DNA from: Staphylococcus schleiferi
GTDB taxonomy: Bacteria > Bacillota > Bacilli > Staphylococcales > Staphylococcaceae
Assembly: GCF_900458895.1 (NCBI RefSeq)
Contig: NZ_LR962863.1
Span: 1,488,001 to 1,552,000, forward strand
Direction of reading: 5' to 3'
DNA: 64,000 nucleotides
Shown: piece by piece, positions 37,853 to 49,180 of the stretch
How positions within the stretch are numbered: the stretch's first letter is position 1
Layout: each line of letters begins with the position of its first letter
Translations under genes and position numbers: made by a program
The notes under the pieces: generated by a model
The model's input: only the letters and a program-made list of their open reading frames with translations
Database searches by the model: none
Told to the model about the DNA's origin: nothing

Positions 37853-38434
37853 ATGGTGATAGCCCTACTATTCATTGCAAGTTATTTAATTGGTTCTATT
37901 CCAAGTGGTTATTTAATTGGGAAGATTTTCTTTAAAAAAGATATTAGGGAATATGGGAGCGGCAATACAGGTGCAACAAACAGTTTCCGTGTACTAGGTA
38001 AACCAGCTGGGTTTGCTGTCACATTTTTTGATATATTTAAAGGGTTCATCGTTGTATTCCTTCCAGCGTTATTCAATGTGGAAATACACGGTTTACTCGT
38101 AGGAATTTTTGCAATTATCGGTCATGTTTACCCTATCTACTTGAAATTTAGAGGGGGAAAAGCAGTGGCGACAAGTGCTGGCGTCCTGCTTGCTGTTAAT
38201 CCGATTTTACTATTAATACTTGCTTTGATTTTCTTTATCATTTTAAAATTAACAAAATATGTTTCATTATCAAGTATCATTGCAGCAATTTGTTGTGTGA
38301 TTGGCTCATTTTTCATTAGTGATTATGTATTATTAATAACGAGCATCGCTGTTTCAGTTCTACTCATTTATCGACATAGTAGTAATATTAAACGCATTAT
38401 TAAAGGGACTGAACCTAAAATCAAATGGATGTAA
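37853..38434 (+). CDS. plsY: Glycerol-3-phosphate acyltransferase PlsY
   Basis: The product has 193 residues with five membrane segments and the three PlsY motifs: [26 protein letters not shown] and [14 protein letters not shown]. It makes lysophosphatidic acid from acyl-phosphate and glycerol-3-phosphate, the first step of phospholipid synthesis. Ribosome site aaaaggatgtgaatactt. Divergent from parE, as in S. aureus. Confidence 0.95.
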   Translation: MVIALLFIASYLIGSIPSGYLIGKIFFKKDIREYGSGNTGATNSFRVLGKPAGFAVTFFDIFKGFIVVFLPALFNVEIHGLLVGIFAIIGHVYPIYLKFRGGKAVATSAGVLLAVNPILLLILALIFFIILKLTKYVSLSSIIAAICCVIGSFFISDYVLLITSIAVSVLLIYRHSSNIKRIIKGTEPKIKWM

Positions 38435-38515
38435 TACTTAAAATTTGAATTTAGTTTAAAACCCATTAAAATAAGGTAAACAAATCATATCCTTATACTG
38501 GGAGGAGAATTCGAC

Positions 38516-38821
38516 ATGAAAATAGAATTTACGAATGATGCCATTACTTGGTTTAAAGATGAACTTGACTTACCAGAAGACGGAAAAGTGTTACGCTTCT
38601 TTGTTCGCTATGGTGGAGAGTTCCAATTAAAACAAGGATTTAGCCCAGCTTTTAATGTAGATTACACACGTGATATAGATGAAATTGGATACGAAGAAAA
38701 ATTTGATGGCATTCATGTCATCGTAGCAGAAAAAGATGTTTGGTATTTTGAAGATCATCATATAAAAGTAGATATTAAAAATGATGATGTGCTTTATGAA
38801 GCCGAACTTATTGAATCATAA
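38516..38821 (+). CDS. HesB/IscA-like protein without cysteines
   Basis: The product has 101 residues with the HesB/YneR fold ([35 protein letters not shown]). There is no cysteine in the whole protein, so it cannot hold an Fe-S cluster in the IscA way; its role is unknown. Ribosome site gggaggagaattcgac. Sits between plsY and a terminator. Confidence 0.85.
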   Translation: MKIEFTNDAITWFKDELDLPEDGKVLRFFVRYGGEFQLKQGFSPAFNVDYTRDIDEIGYEEKFDGIHVIVAEKDVWYFEDHHIKVDIKNDDVLYEAELIES

Positions 38822-38835
38822 ATTAAATTAACAAG

Positions 38836-38878
38836 AAAAATCGAGGTGGAATCACAATTTCCTAACCTCGATTTTTTT
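38836..38878 (+). terminator. Terminator after the HesB-like gene
   Basis: AAATCGAGGT / ACCTCGATTT with a 17-base loop and T7. Confidence 0.88.
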
Positions 38879-39010
38879 ATGATTGCGTTGAAACAATTTC
38901 TATGACAAAGCTATTAAGACTACAATAATCATTACTCTAAATTTTAATAGCCTCATTTGCCCTGCAATTTGCTGATGCACAAACGAGATGATAAAAACAA
39001 ATTGATGTTT

Positions 39011-39475
39011 TTATATGGACGACTCTTGTGTGACTTCTAACTCTTCGCCCGCTTCATTTCTTTGCTGAACATCATGATAAACTTCATACCAATTTGGAAA
39101 AGCTCTATCTAAACGAACAGGTTTGCCTTCATTTTTAGTGATGATGACATTATCTGTATAACCCGTTGTCGCAAGCTCACCTTTTTCATTATAAACTTCA
39201 TATTGATAACGAGAGCGTAATTTTGAAAACTTAGACACCCATGTTTTAATTGTTACTTTTTCAGGATAACCAATACTCTTTTTATAATTAATATTCAGTT
39301 CTGTTACAGGAGAAACAATACCTGCTTCTTCCATTTCTACATAGTCTAAGCCGAGTTTGCGTATGTAGTCTGTACGTGCAACTTCAAACCATGTCGCATA
39401 GTTACCGTGGTAAATCACACCCATTTGGTCTGTCTCTTGATAACGTGCTTCGATTTCAGTTAATGCGTAGATCAT
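39011..39475 (-). CDS. Acyl-CoA thioesterase, hot-dog fold (YbgC/FadM type)
   Basis: The product has 154 residues. The 4HBT signature region YHGNYATWFEVARTDYIRKLG is complete, followed by the long helix and strands (NINYKKSIGYPEKVTIKTW). It hydrolyses acyl-CoA thioesters; the substrate is not predictable. Ribosome site agaaggaaggtaaaata. It follows acnA in the same direction but past a hairpin. Confidence 0.88.
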   Translation of the reverse strand: MIYALTEIEARYQETDQMGVIYHGNYATWFEVARTDYIRKLGLDYVEMEEAGIVSPVTELNINYKKSIGYPEKVTIKTWVSKFSKLRSRYQYEVYNEKGELATTGYTDNVIITKNEGKPVRLDRAFPNWYEVYHDVQQRNEAGEELEVTQESSI

Positions 39476-39595
39476 TATTTTACCTTCCTTCTCTTAGCGC
39501 TCATGCCACTCATTTTACCATAAAAAACCACCCTAGAAACTTATAATGAATTTGGCAATAGATGTATCAAGGATATTAACCTCTACGTATCAAAA

Positions 39596-39632
39596 AATAA
39601 AGCCCGGTACATCAAAATGACCGGACTTTATA
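39596..39632 (-). terminator. acnA terminator
   Basis: TAAAGCCCGGT / ACCGGACTTTA with one mismatch, 25 bases after the acnA stop. Confidence 0.75.
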
Positions 39633-39653
39633 TAATATTTTCTTATCTATTCA

Positions 39654-42359
39654 TTATGAAGAAGCTAATTTTTTACGTAACACAAGTTGTAAAATACCAC
39701 CATGACGATAGTAATCAATTTCTACATTAGAATCGAAACGTGCAATGGCTTCGAACTCAACAGTAGAACCATCTTCTTTCGTTGCAGTTACTTTCACTGT
39801 GTCTCTAGGTTGAACAGATTCGCTAATTTCAACTGAAATCGTTTCTTTACCGTCTAAACCTAACGTATCCGCTGATTCACCTTGTTTAAATTGTAATGGT
39901 AAAACACCCATCATAACTAAGTTAGAACGGTGAATACGCTCATAACTTTGTGCAATAACTGTTTTTACACCTAATAAATTTGTACCTTTCGCAGCCCAGT
40001 CACGAGATGAGCCCATACCATAGTCGTTACCTGCTAATACAACAAGGCCAGTGCCATCTTCTTTATATTTCATAGCTGCATCAAAGATTGGCATTACTTC
40101 TCCAGTTGGCCAATATGTTGTGAAGCCACCTTCTGTTCCTGGTGCTAATTGGTTTTTAATACGAATATTGGCAAATGTACCACGAACCATGACTTCGTGG
40201 TTACCACGACGAGAACCATAAGAGTTAAAGTCACGTGGAGAAACACCATTTTCTGTTAAGTAGTGTCCTGCTGGCGTATCTTTACCAATTGCCCCTGCTG
40301 GAGAGATATGGTCAGTTGTAACAGAATCACCAAATTTACCCATGACACGTAAATCTTTTAATGGTTCAATGTGACCTGGTTCTTTAGATAATCCTTGGAA
40401 GAATGTTGGGTTTTGAATGTACGTTGATTCAGGATCAAAATCATACAACGGTTGATCTGTCGTATCGATTTGGTTCCATAATTCGTTGTTATCATAAACA
40501 CTCTTATATTCTTCTTTAAACAATTCAGGTGTAACAACACTTTCTACAGCGTCTGCTACCTCTTGAATAGATGGCCAAATATCTTTCAAGAATACATCGT
40601 TTCCTTGTGCATCTTGGCCTAAAGCTTCTTTGTGTAAATCAATATCTACAGTTCCCGCTAAAGCATAAGCTACAACTAATGGTGGTGAAGCTAAATAGTT
40701 CGCTTTGACAAGTGGATGGATACGTCCTTCAAAGTTACGGTTACCTGATAATACAGAAGTTACTAATAAATCTTCTTTAGCGACAGCTTTTTCAATTTCT
40801 TCTAATAGTGGACCTGAGTTACCAATACATGTTGTACAGCCATAACCGACTAAGTTAAAGCCAAGTTTGTCTAAATAGCTTTGTAAACCTGAGTCACGTA
40901 AATAACCTGTTACAACTTTTGAACCCGGTGCTAAAGACGTTTTAACATAGGCTGGAACTTCTAATCCTTTTTCAACAGCTTTTTTAGCTAGTAACCCCGC
41001 ACCTAACATCACGTAAGGGTTAGAAGTATTTGTACAAGAAGTGATCGCTGCAATCGCAATGTCACCTGTCGTCATTTCAGTTGTTGAACCATCTTTGAAT
41101 TCGATTGTTGCCTTTTTATCGAATTCTGATGCGTCTAAACCATGACCTTGGTTACCCGCTGGTGCAGTCACTGATTTTTCGAACTCTTTTTTCATATCGC
41201 TTAAGAAAATTAAATCTTGTGGACGTTTTGGACCTGATAAAGAAGCTTCAACTGTAGATAAATCAAGTTCCACAACGTCTGTATAATTTGGCTCTTCATT
41301 AACATCAAAGAACAGGTGATTTTGTTTTAAATACTTTTCAACTGTTTCAATATGTTCATCAGAACGACCTGTTAAACGTAAATATTTTAACGTTTCGTCA
41401 TCAACAGGGAAGAAACCACAAGTTGCCCCGTATTCTGGTGCCATGTTGGCAATTGTCGCACGGTCAGCTAAAGGTAATTTATCTACACCTGGACCGAAGA
41501 ATTCAACAAATTTACCTACTACCCCTTTTTTACGCAATAACTCTGTTACGCGTAATGCTAAGTCTGTCGCATTTGCACCTTGAGGCAATTCATTAGATAA
41601 ACGTACACCAATAACTTCAGGAATTGGGAAGTATGATGGCTGACCAAGCATGCCCGCTTCTGCTTCGATTCCGCCAACACCCCAACCTAAAACGCCAAGG
41701 CCATTAATCATTGTAGTATGTGAGTCCGTCCCCACTAATGTATCTGGAAATGCAACGTCTTCTCCATCTTCTTCACGTACGTGAACAACATTAGCTAAAT
41801 ATTCCAAGTTAACTTGGTGTACAATCCCTGTTGCTGGAGGTACAGCATTATAATTTTTAAACGCTTTAGTAGCCCAGTTCAAAAATTGATAACGTTCATA
41901 GTTACGTTCGAATTCTAATTTCATGTTGCGCTCTAAAGCTTCTGGATTTGCGTAACTATCAACTTGTACAGAGTGGTCAATCACTAGGTCTACAGGAACT
42001 TCTGGGTTGATTTTAGACAAGTCTCCGCCAACATCGTCCATTGCTTTACGTAAAGAAGCTAAGTCTACAACCGCTGGGACACCTGTAAAGTCTTGTAAAA
42101 TAACACGTGAAGGTTTGAATGGCACTTCACCTTTACTATTTTCTTTACCAAATGTTGAAAGCGCTTTAATATGTTCGTCTGTAATAACGAAACCATCTTC
42201 TTGACGCAATACTGATTCAAGTAATACACGAATAGAATATGGTAATCGGCTTACTTGAGTAAGTCCTTGTTCTTCTAACGTTTTCAAATCATAGTACGTT
42301 AAGTTTTTTCCGTTTAATTGAAATGACTTTTTAGCTTGTTCTTTTAATTTTGAAGCCAT
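39654..42359 (-). CDS. acnA: Aconitate hydratase A
   Basis: The product has 901 residues, full length. [4Fe-4S] cysteines in [11 protein letters not shown] and [14 protein letters not shown]; swivel-domain Arg/Ser in [16 protein letters not shown]. It turns citrate into isocitrate in the TCA cycle and, without its cluster, can act as an iron-responsive RNA-binding protein. Ribosome site aggggggatattcg. A likely promoter is TTGTTT (42427-42422), 17 bases, TACAAT (42404-42399). Confidence 0.97.
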   Translation of the reverse strand: MASKLKEQAKKSFQLNGKNLTYYDLKTLEEQGLTQVSRLPYSIRVLLESVLRQEDGFVITDEHIKALSTFGKENSKGEVPFKPSRVILQDFTGVPAVVDLASLRKAMDDVGGDLSKINPEVPVDLVIDHSVQVDSYANPEALERNMKLEFERNYERYQFLNWATKAFKNYNAVPPATGIVHQVNLEYLANVVHVREEDGEDVAFPDTLVGTDSHTTMINGLGVLGWGVGGIEAEAGMLGQPSYFPIPEVIGVRLSNELPQGANATDLALRVTELLRKKGVVGKFVEFFGPGVDKLPLADRATIANMAPEYGATCGFFPVDDETLKYLRLTGRSDEHIETVEKYLKQNHLFFDVNEEPNYTDVVELDLSTVEASLSGPKRPQDLIFLSDMKKEFEKSVTAPAGNQGHGLDASEFDKKATIEFKDGSTTEMTTGDIAIAAITSCTNTSNPYVMLGAGLLAKKAVEKGLEVPAYVKTSLAPGSKVVTGYLRDSGLQSYLDKLGFNLVGYGCTTCIGNSGPLLEEIEKAVAKEDLLVTSVLSGNRNFEGRIHPLVKANYLASPPLVVAYALAGTVDIDLHKEALGQDAQGNDVFLKDIWPSIQEVADAVESVVTPELFKEEYKSVYDNNELWNQIDTTDQPLYDFDPESTYIQNPTFFQGLSKEPGHIEPLKDLRVMGKFGDSVTTDHISPAGAIGKDTPAGHYLTENGVSPRDFNSYGSRRGNHEVMVRGTFANIRIKNQLAPGTEGGFTTYWPTGEVMPIFDAAMKYKEDGTGLVVLAGNDYGMGSSRDWAAKGTNLLGVKTVIAQSYERIHRSNLVMMGVLPLQFKQGESADTLGLDGKETISVEISESVQPRDTVKVTATKEDGSTVEFEAIARFDSNVEIDYYRHGGILQLVLRKKLASS

Positions 42360-42532
42360 CGAATATCCCCCCTGATATTTTTATATGCCGTTGGTTTAAT
42401 TGTATAATTAACGCTTTATGAAAACAACTAAATGATGATTAAAACTGGGGTTTTGAAGTTTTGACTTTCTAATCGGTTATTATAACTAAAACTTATGACT
42501 TTCATCAGGTGTAATAAGTATATATTATTAAT

Positions 42533-42547
42533 TGAGAATGATTTTCA
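42533..42547 (-). promoter_or_regulatory. Possible Fur box upstream of acnA
   Basis: TGAGAATGATTTTCA differs from the 7-1-7 Fur pattern TGATAATNATTATCA at two positions. It lies 175 bases before acnA and overlaps a minor TTGAAA -35 candidate. Fur control of aconitase would make sense, but this is read by eye only. Confidence 0.35.
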
Positions 42548-42565
42548 ATCAACTGTTGATCAATA

Positions 42566-42622
42566 AAAAAGACAGGTCCATCCACTGTATTTTCATTTCA
42601 GTGAATTGAAACCTGTCTTTTA
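42566..42622 (-). terminator. Terminator of the BCCT transporter gene
   Basis: AAAGACAGGT / ACCTGTCTTT with an inner hairpin CACTG/CAGTG and a T run on the minus strand. Confidence 0.85.
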
Positions 42623-42633
42623 ATTAAATGAAT

Positions 42634-44268
42634 TTATTTTTCTTGATCTCGCAACGCTTTACGTTTTGAAATTAATTCCTCTTCATAATCTTGTTGTGAA
42701 CTTGCGACATATTCTTTCAAACGATGTTTATTAGGGGTTAATGTTAAGCCCAAGAACTTACGCTCTTTATTCGCATCTTTATAGAAACTAATCATCATCA
42801 GTATGACAATCAATGAGAACGGCAAGGCACTAATAATCGCTGCACTTTGCAACGCATTTAATCCTGCTGCACCATCGCCTCCGCCTGATAATAATAAAAC
42901 AAATGCGATAAGTGATTGTGCGACACCCCAAGTTACTTTAACAAAACCACTTGGATTAAGTGAACCGTATGTTGTCTGCATACCTAGTACAAATGTCGCT
43001 GAGTCTGCTGATGTAATAAAGAATGACGCAATTAAAAGTAACGCGATAATTGAAAGCACCATGCCTAATGGCACATGATGAAAGACACCGAAAAGTTGTG
43101 TTTCAGGTGACATTTTGAAAATTTCTGTATGTTTTTTAGCCGTTTCAATACCTAAAACGCCAAACACACTAAACCAAACGAAACTTACAATAACAGGCAC
43201 TAAGAGTACGCCTGAAATAAATTCTCGAATTGAACGCCCTTTTGAAACACGAGCAATAAATACACCTACGAATGGGCTCCAGCTTAGCCACCAGCCCCAA
43301 TAGTAAAGCGTCCAATTTGTCATCCATTCACGTTTTTGAGGATTTGTTGGTGCTGCATCAAAACTGTTAAATAAGAAAGAATTTAATAAGCTTCCCGTTG
43401 AACTTGTAAACATGTTTAAGATTAAGATTGTCGGTCCCACAATTAACCCGGCAATCAATAATAAAGTCCCTAAACCGATGTTCAAGTTACTTAAATATTG
43501 AATTCCTTTACTTAAACCAGACCAAGCACTCATTATAAATAAAATTGTCACGACAACAATAATAATAGATTGCGTAATGATATTGTTAGGTGTGCCGAAT
43601 AGGTAATGTAAACCACCTGAGATTTGAAGTGCACCCATACCTAGAGAAACGGCTACCCCAATAACTGTCGCAAATACAGCTAAAACATCAATAATCGTAC
43701 CAACGAGACCATCTACATGATCCCCTAAAATAGGACGTAATGTTTTAGATAATAAGCCCGGTTCACCTTTTCTAAATTGCGCATAAGCTAATGCAAGTGC
43801 GACAACACCATATACTGCCCACGCATGGAATCCCCAATGAAAGAACGTCGCACGTAATGATTCAGTAAATGCTTCCGTTGATTTCGGATCAGCATTAGGG
43901 GGTGACGCAAAATGAGAAATTGGCTCTGCTGCACCATAAAAGACTAATCCAATCCCCATACCTGCACTAAATAGCATCGCAAACCAAGAAATTGTGTTGA
44001 ATTCCGGTTTATCGTGTGGTCGGCCTAACTTCAATTTCCCTATCGGACTGAAGATTAAGAAGATACAGAAGAATACGATAATCGTCGTTAAAATAAGATA
44101 GTACCAACCCAGTTTATCTGTAATCCAAAGTTTTATCGTATTCGTAAATTCACCAAACTGCGTTGGAATGAACACACCGACTAACACAATCGCAAAAACG
44201 ATAATTGCACTAATCAGGAATACCGGAGAAAACTTCTTACCATTTGGTTCTGGAGTTGAAGAACTCAT
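42634..44268 (-). CDS. BCCT-family glycine betaine/choline transporter
   Basis: The product has 544 residues with twelve membrane segments and the Trp-rich substrate segment YYWGWWLSWSPFVGVFIARV. Na+-coupled uptake of betaine-type osmoprotectants; the S. aureus gene at this place is called opuD2 or similar. The C-terminal tail is charged (LISKRKALRDQEK), as in osmosensing BCCT carriers. mscL lies next to it, divergent, making a small osmotic-stress pair. Confidence 0.92.
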   Translation of the reverse strand: MSSSTPEPNGKKFSPVFLISAIIVFAIVLVGVFIPTQFGEFTNTIKLWITDKLGWYYLILTTIIVFFCIFLIFSPIGKLKLGRPHDKPEFNTISWFAMLFSAGMGIGLVFYGAAEPISHFASPPNADPKSTEAFTESLRATFFHWGFHAWAVYGVVALALAYAQFRKGEPGLLSKTLRPILGDHVDGLVGTIIDVLAVFATVIGVAVSLGMGALQISGGLHYLFGTPNNIITQSIIIVVVTILFIMSAWSGLSKGIQYLSNLNIGLGTLLLIAGLIVGPTILILNMFTSSTGSLLNSFLFNSFDAAPTNPQKREWMTNWTLYYWGWWLSWSPFVGVFIARVSKGRSIREFISGVLLVPVIVSFVWFSVFGVLGIETAKKHTEIFKMSPETQLFGVFHHVPLGMVLSIIALLLIASFFITSADSATFVLGMQTTYGSLNPSGFVKVTWGVAQSLIAFVLLLSGGGDGAAGLNALQSAAIISALPFSLIVILMMISFYKDANKERKFLGLTLTPNKHRLKEYVASSQQDYEEELISKRKALRDQEK

Positions 44269-44500
44269 AAAATAACATACTCCCTTTCATATATTAAATT
44301 TTAAATAATCACGCACTTTATATTAACAATGTACAAATATTTTAAAGCGCAATCGACATATATACAATAACAAAACATTATCGTATAATCAACGAACTAA
44401 GAATCATATCAATTTCTTTATTAATTAAATCTTGCAATATTTTATGAGTAATGTATAATCGGTGTGCCATTAAATATGTTTATTGGAGGGGAAAAAAGCC

Positions 44501-44866
44501 ATGTTAAAAGAATTTAAAGAGTTTGCATTAAAAGGTAACGTGCTGGATTTAGCTGTTGCTGTTGTAATGGGTGCTGCTTTCAATAAAATCGTGTCATCAT
44601 TGGTCGAAAACATCATAATGCCTTTAATCGGTTTACTATTTGGCGAAGTTGATTTTGCTAAAAACTGGTCAATGTTCGGTATCAAATATGGTATATTTAT
44701 TCAATCTATCATTGATTTTATTATCATCGCTTTTGCATTATTTATCTTTGTTAAAATTGCAAATACGCTCGTGAAACCGAAAGCAGAAGAAGAGGAAGAA
44801 GCTATCGAAGAAAACACTGTACTCCTAACTGAAATCCGCGATTTATTACGTCAAAATCAAAAATAA
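44501..44866 (+). CDS. mscL: Large-conductance mechanosensitive channel
   Basis: The product has 121 residues from ATG 44501, 10 bases after ttggagggg; an upstream TTG overlaps that ribosome site. Typical Msc[28 protein letters not shown], two membrane helices, acidic C-terminal helix ([20 protein letters not shown]). Opens at extreme membrane tension to release solutes. Confidence 0.96.
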   Translation: MLKEFKEFALKGNVLDLAVAVVMGAAFNKIVSSLVENIIMPLIGLLFGEVDFAKNWSMFGIKYGIFIQSIIDFIIIAFALFIFVKIANTLVKPKAEEEEEAIEENTVLLTEIRDLLRQNQK

Positions 44867-44879
44867 GTGGGCATTAAAA

Positions 44880-44927
44880 ATGACAGGCGATAAGGTAGAA
44901 AAGAATCTCTATCTTACCGTCTGTCAT
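44880..44927. terminator. Bidirectional terminator between mscL and sbcC
   Basis: TGACAG(gcga)TAAGGTAGA pairs with TCTATCTTA(ccgt)CTGTCA. Confidence 0.7.
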
Positions 44928-44965
44928 TTATATTTTAAGCTAGTCCAAAAATATAGGACGTATAA

Positions 44966-47900
44966 TTATTCATTGTAACGTAATAAAGTTGTACTTTGAT
45001 AATTTTTAGAAACTACATCTAAAATAACAGGGATACGATTTTTTAATTCAGTGACATGAGAAATAATTCCTACTAATCGTCCACTCGATTGAAGTTGAAT
45101 TAATGTATCTAACGCTGTCTCTAAAGTTTCTTGGTCTAATGTCCCAAAACCTTCGTCAATGAACATCGCATCTAGTGCAATGCCTCCCTGCTCATTTTGT
45201 ACCACTTCACAAAGACCTAAAGCTAATGCCAGTGACGCTTGAAATGTTTCTCCCCCAGATAATGAGGTAATATGACGTGATTGGTTTGAGTAGTAGTCAA
45301 AAACTTCAATTTCTAAACCACTAAACCCTCTTCCTTTTTTCTCATTCCTAATCAACTCATACCGTTGACCTGTCATACTTAACAATCTTTGATTCGCTTT
45401 AACGAGAATTTGTTCTAGAAAATGCATCAGTACATAATTTTCTAAAGTTAAATTATGCTCATTTTTTCCATTTAAAATTTCGGCGAGTTGAAAGAGTTCA
45501 ATTTGTGCTGACAATGTCTGCTTTAAATGTGCTATCTCCCGTTCTATTCGTTGTATCGTCTTCTTATTTTGATCTACTTGAAAAGCAAATTCATTCAACT
45601 GCTTTTGCACAGACTCATATTGTAATTGTGTTTCTTGTTGCTCTTTTTTCAAAATATCTATATCATGCGGTTCAATAGTTAAAATTTGTGTCGTAACATC
45701 TTGAAGTTTAAATTGAAGTGCTTGTATTTCATGATGAAATTGCTCCACTTCAGACGCATAGTCAGATTTGTTTTCACTTTCGTTTGAAATGGTCATTAAT
45801 GTCGTCTCATCCGCAATATCTAATTGCTTCATTGCTGTTTTCAATTCTTCGTCGAGTCGATTTAGTTGTATTGTAACATCATCAATTTGTTGTGCTATAA
45901 GACGCAGATCATAGTGATGATTTTTCACTTTATTTTGTGTATTTTCTAATTGTTGTGTTAACGCTACTTTTTGCGCTTCAAAGTCTTGAACTTCCGCATC
46001 AATTTGCTCAAATGCCTTTTGAAACTTCACAATATCATCATATCCTGTTATTTGTTGAAAACTTCCTAACTGTTCTTGAATGTGTTGTTGTTCTTTTTCT
46101 AAAAGTTGCTTTTGACTCATATTTTCATCCAACACTTTATTGATACGTTCAACTTGTTGTTGTAATGCTTCAATCCGTTTATTTTCACGATCAACGGCTT
46201 CTATATCATTTTTAACATTTAAAAGTTGTGCTTCATTTTCATTTAATAAATTTTTATCAAATTGAACGTCTCCAATTTCATTTATTCTTTCCTTTGTATG
46301 CGTAATATCTGCTTCGCAATGAATTTTTTGCTCAGTGAGTTCTCGAATTTGAATTTCAATTTTCGCATTTTCACTTTGCAATGATTTAATGGCCTCAATC
46401 TCCGGACCATGATCGACATGTGAAACGTGTTGCCCACACACAGGACAAGGTTCGTCAACTTGTAAAACTGTTCTTAAAGTAACAACCGCTTTTTCATGAT
46501 CGAGTAAGTGTTGATCTTGACTTGAAATCGTATGCAATTGTGCGCGCTGTGCCTCAATTTTATGCGTTAAATTTTCATATTGTTTGTTGAGTTGTTGAAG
46601 ACTTTCTTCATGCTTTAGCTTGAGTTGCATGCGCTTTTCAGATTCAATAAGTGACGTATGCTGTTCAGTGAGCCTCATTTGCATATTTTGTAACTGTGAT
46701 TTTTTCTCATAATCCGGTTTTTTCTCAATATCCACTTCACTAATTTGTTGTAATTCATTTTTAGCTTTATCCATTTCTTCTACGAGTTGCTGATGTTGTG
46801 CGTTGATTTGTTGGTCACGCTGTTGCTTTTGTTTTAACTGTTCGACTTGTTGAAAATAATGTCTCGTATTTTGGATAAATTGTGATTGTTGAGCTATCCG
46901 TTCTTGTTGAGCTAAATGTTTTTCAAGCAATGTTGCATCTTGTGTTTCTAGTTCTTTCAATGCATCAAATTCTGATGTTAAAGTAGACTGCTTACTTTTT
47001 TTGGAATTCAGTGTTTTTTCGTATTCAAGCTTATTTTGATACGTTTTGATAGCCACTTGGCTTTCAGTTATCAATTTTAATTTCTTTTCTAGCTCCGTAA
47101 TTCGGGGTTGTTGTTCATTTAACTGATTTAATTTGTGTTCTAAGTCCGCTTTTTGTTGTTTTAATTGTTGACGTGATTCTTCACGTGCAACCGCTTCATT
47201 TATCTTTTTCATAGCGGCTTCACTTTTGCTTTTCTCCACTGCCGTTTCGTCGACCTGTTGTTGTCCTATACGTTGAAACATCGGTAATGCATCAAGAATC
47301 AATTCATATTGTTCACTTTTCAATTGTTTTTCTGCTACTAATTCAGCGTCATCTAATGTATACATTTCATCCCAGCTGCTTTGGATTTTTGTATAGATTT
47401 GATTAATTTCATTCTTCATATTTTTAGTTTTATCTACCAACTCATTTTTAAGAATGTCATACAATTGCGTATTAAAAAGCGTTCTCAAAATCGCCTGCTT
47501 ATCTGTGCTATTTGAAACTAAAAAGGATTTAAATTCGCCTTGAGGCAAGATAAATAACTGTCTAAATTGATCTTGTTTAAGCTTTAAAAGATTTAAAATA
47601 AATTGGTCTCCGGCTTGAATTGTACTTTCAACCAGCTCAAAAACGTCACCATTTAAATGGTAAACTTCAAGTTTAGGTTTTGTCTCATTTTTATTTCCTG
47701 GTTTCAAAAATGAAGCTTCTCGAACGACCTTATAACGACCGCCGTTGATTTCAAATTCAAAGGTAACCGTTAATGGTTCCTTAGGTTGCGCAAAGTGACT
47801 TCTCAAATGTTTCACTTCTCGTTTTTCAGTAGACGCACGTCCATATAGCGCATAGACCATTCCATCAAATATCATCGTCTTACCTGAACCTGTTTTTCCG

Positions 47901-47998
47901 CTAATTAAGAAGAGTTGATTCGATTGTATATTTGAAAAATCAATGGTTTCATCTAAAAAAGGCCCAAAATTTTTAAGATGGAGGCGTATCGGTTTCAT
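44966..47998 (-). CDS. sbcC: Exonuclease subunit SbcC
   Basis: The product has 1010 residues, an SMC-like ATPase: Walker A ISGKTGSGKTMIFDG at the N-terminus, long coiled coils, zinc hook PCPVCGQHVS near the middle, ABC signature SLSGGETFQASLALALG and Walker B near the end (FIDEGFGTLD). With SbcD it opens hairpins and trims DNA ends. Starts 3 bases after sbcD, so co-expressed under the sbcD LexA box. Confidence 0.96.
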   Translation of the reverse strand: MKPIRLHLKNFGPFLDETIDFSNIQSNQLFLISGKTGSGKTMIFDGMVYALYGRASTEKREVKHLRSHFAQPKEPLTVTFEFEINGGRYKVVREASFLKPGNKNETKPKLEVYHLNGDVFELVESTIQAGDQFILNLLKLKQDQFRQLFILPQGEFKSFLVSNSTDKQAILRTLFNTQLYDILKNELVDKTKNMKNEINQIYTKIQSSWDEMYTLDDAELVAEKQLKSEQYELILDALPMFQRIGQQQVDETAVEKSKSEAAMKKINEAVAREESRQQLKQQKADLEHKLNQLNEQQPRITELEKKLKLITESQVAIKTYQNKLEYEKTLNSKKSKQSTLTSEFDALKELETQDATLLEKHLAQQERIAQQSQFIQNTRHYFQQVEQLKQKQQRDQQINAQHQQLVEEMDKAKNELQQISEVDIEKKPDYEKKSQLQNMQMRLTEQHTSLIESEKRMQLKLKHEESLQQLNKQYENLTHKIEAQRAQLHTISSQDQHLLDHEKAVVTLRTVLQVDEPCPVCGQHVSHVDHGPEIEAIKSLQSENAKIEIQIRELTEQKIHCEADITHTKERINEIGDVQFDKNLLNENEAQLLNVKNDIEAVDRENKRIEALQQQVERINKVLDENMSQKQLLEKEQQHIQEQLGSFQQITGYDDIVKFQKAFEQIDAEVQDFEAQKVALTQQLENTQNKVKNHHYDLRLIAQQIDDVTIQLNRLDEELKTAMKQLDIADETTLMTISNESENKSDYASEVEQFHHEIQALQFKLQDVTTQILTIEPHDIDILKKEQQETQLQYESVQKQLNEFAFQVDQNKKTIQRIEREIAHLKQTLSAQIELFQLAEILNGKNEHNLTLENYVLMHFLEQILVKANQRLLSMTGQRYELIRNEKKGRGFSGLEIEVFDYYSNQSRHITSLSGGETFQASLALALGLCEVVQNEQGGIALDAMFIDEGFGTLDQETLETALDTLIQLQSSGRLVGIISHVTELKNRIPVILDVVSKNYQSTTLLRYNE

Positions 47999-48001
47999 CT
48001 T

Positions 48002-49120
48002 TTATTCCTCCCCTTCTATTTTTTCTAACAATGCCAATACATTTTCTTTTTGCAATTCCGATAACTTTTCAGTAGTCATTTCACTATAAAACTTCTCCAC
48101 GATATCTATTGGATGCATTTTTTTAACATCTTTTAAAGCTTTAGATTGATATTGGGAAGTCTGTACTTGTTGTGTTAGTGATAAAGTGTTGGGATAAATT
48201 TGCTTTAACTTTTGCATTGGATCTTTTACATGACTGAGTTGTTCAACAATAAAGTGAAAATAACTTTCGTCACTTTTACGCTCAAATTCACCATTCATTA
48301 AATCATCAAATTTTGCTTCGACTACTTCTAATTCGTGTTTAGGTTTCAAAGGGACAAAAGACTGTTTTATTCCATGAGACTGTACGTCAAATATTCGAAT
48401 CCCTTTTGCTTGTCCAGCTTCCGAAAAGGAATATTGCAAAATTGACCCACTATAGACGATATGCTTAAATGGCGTCGCAAATGGATGATGTATATGCCCT
48501 AACATCACAGCATCAAAATCATTTAAAAATTGGGGTGAGACCGCTTCAATTGTACCTACAGTAATTTCACGTTCAGAGTCACTTTTAGGTGCACCATTTA
48601 AAGTGAAATGTCCCACTAAAATATTCGTCATATTTTGGTCTAAATGTGGTTGAATACGTGCAATCAATTTCTTAACCGCTTGCTCATATGTTTCAATCGG
48701 TTCATTCAGAAATTCACGCGCTTCTGATACAGTAAAAAACGGCATAGTGTAGAGTGCAACATCCTCAAATATGTATGGCGTTAAACACTGCTCTAATTCT
48801 GTAGCAATGTACAATTGATTGTGCTGAAACCATAAAGCTCCATAACGTAGACGCTCTTTACCATCATGGTTGCCATTAATCATAACAATAGGAATTCGTA
48901 AATCTAGATTTATCTTTGCGATAGTATTTTCCATTAGTCTAATTACATACTTATTTGGATACGTTGTATCATAGATATCACCAGCTATAACGAGCAAATC
49001 AGGTTTTTCTTTTATAAGCACTTCTATCAATTGATCCACAATATACTGTTGATCTTCCAAAAATGAATGGCCATTTAATACTTTTCCTAAATGCCAATCC
49101 GCTGTATGTATTATTTTCAT
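48002..49120 (-). CDS. sbcD: Exonuclease subunit SbcD
   Basis: The product has 372 residues from ATG 49120 (ribosome site gaggtgatcaat); the frame reaches 49180, but the extra residues are not SbcD-like and overlap the LexA box. Metallophosphoesterase motifs: HTADWHLGK, AGDIYD, NGNHDGKERL, GHFTLNG, GHIHHP. Nuclease partner of SbcC in double-strand break processing. Confidence 0.96.
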   Translation of the reverse strand: MKIIHTADWHLGKVLNGHSFLEDQQYIVDQLIEVLIKEKPDLLVIAGDIYDTTYPNKYVIRLMENTIAKINLDLRIPIVMINGNHDGKERLRYGALWFQHNQLYIATELEQCLTPYIFEDVALYTMPFFTVSEAREFLNEPIETYEQAVKKLIARIQPHLDQNMTNILVGHFTLNGAPKSDSEREITVGTIEAVSPQFLNDFDAVMLGHIHHPFATPFKHIVYSGSILQYSFSEAGQAKGIRIFDVQSHGIKQSFVPLKPKHELEVVEAKFDDLMNGEFERKSDESYFHFIVEQLSHVKDPMQKLKQIYPNTLSLTQQVQTSQYQSKALKDVKKMHPIDIVEKFYSEMTTEKLSELQKENVLALLEKIEGEE

Positions 49121-49132
49121 ATTGATCACCTC

Positions 49133-49146
49133 AGAACAAACGTTCG
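49133..49146 (-). promoter_or_regulatory. LexA box of sbcDC
   Basis: CGAACGTTTGTTCT on the minus strand, 13 bases before the sbcD start codon. Confidence 0.85.
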
Positions 49147-49180
49147 TTATTATTGTATAGGTGTTTTTATTGGAATTCAA

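Noticed and set aside
42803..43078. Plus-strand frames opposite the BCCT and acnA genes
   Set aside because: Shadows of well-supported minus-strand genes.
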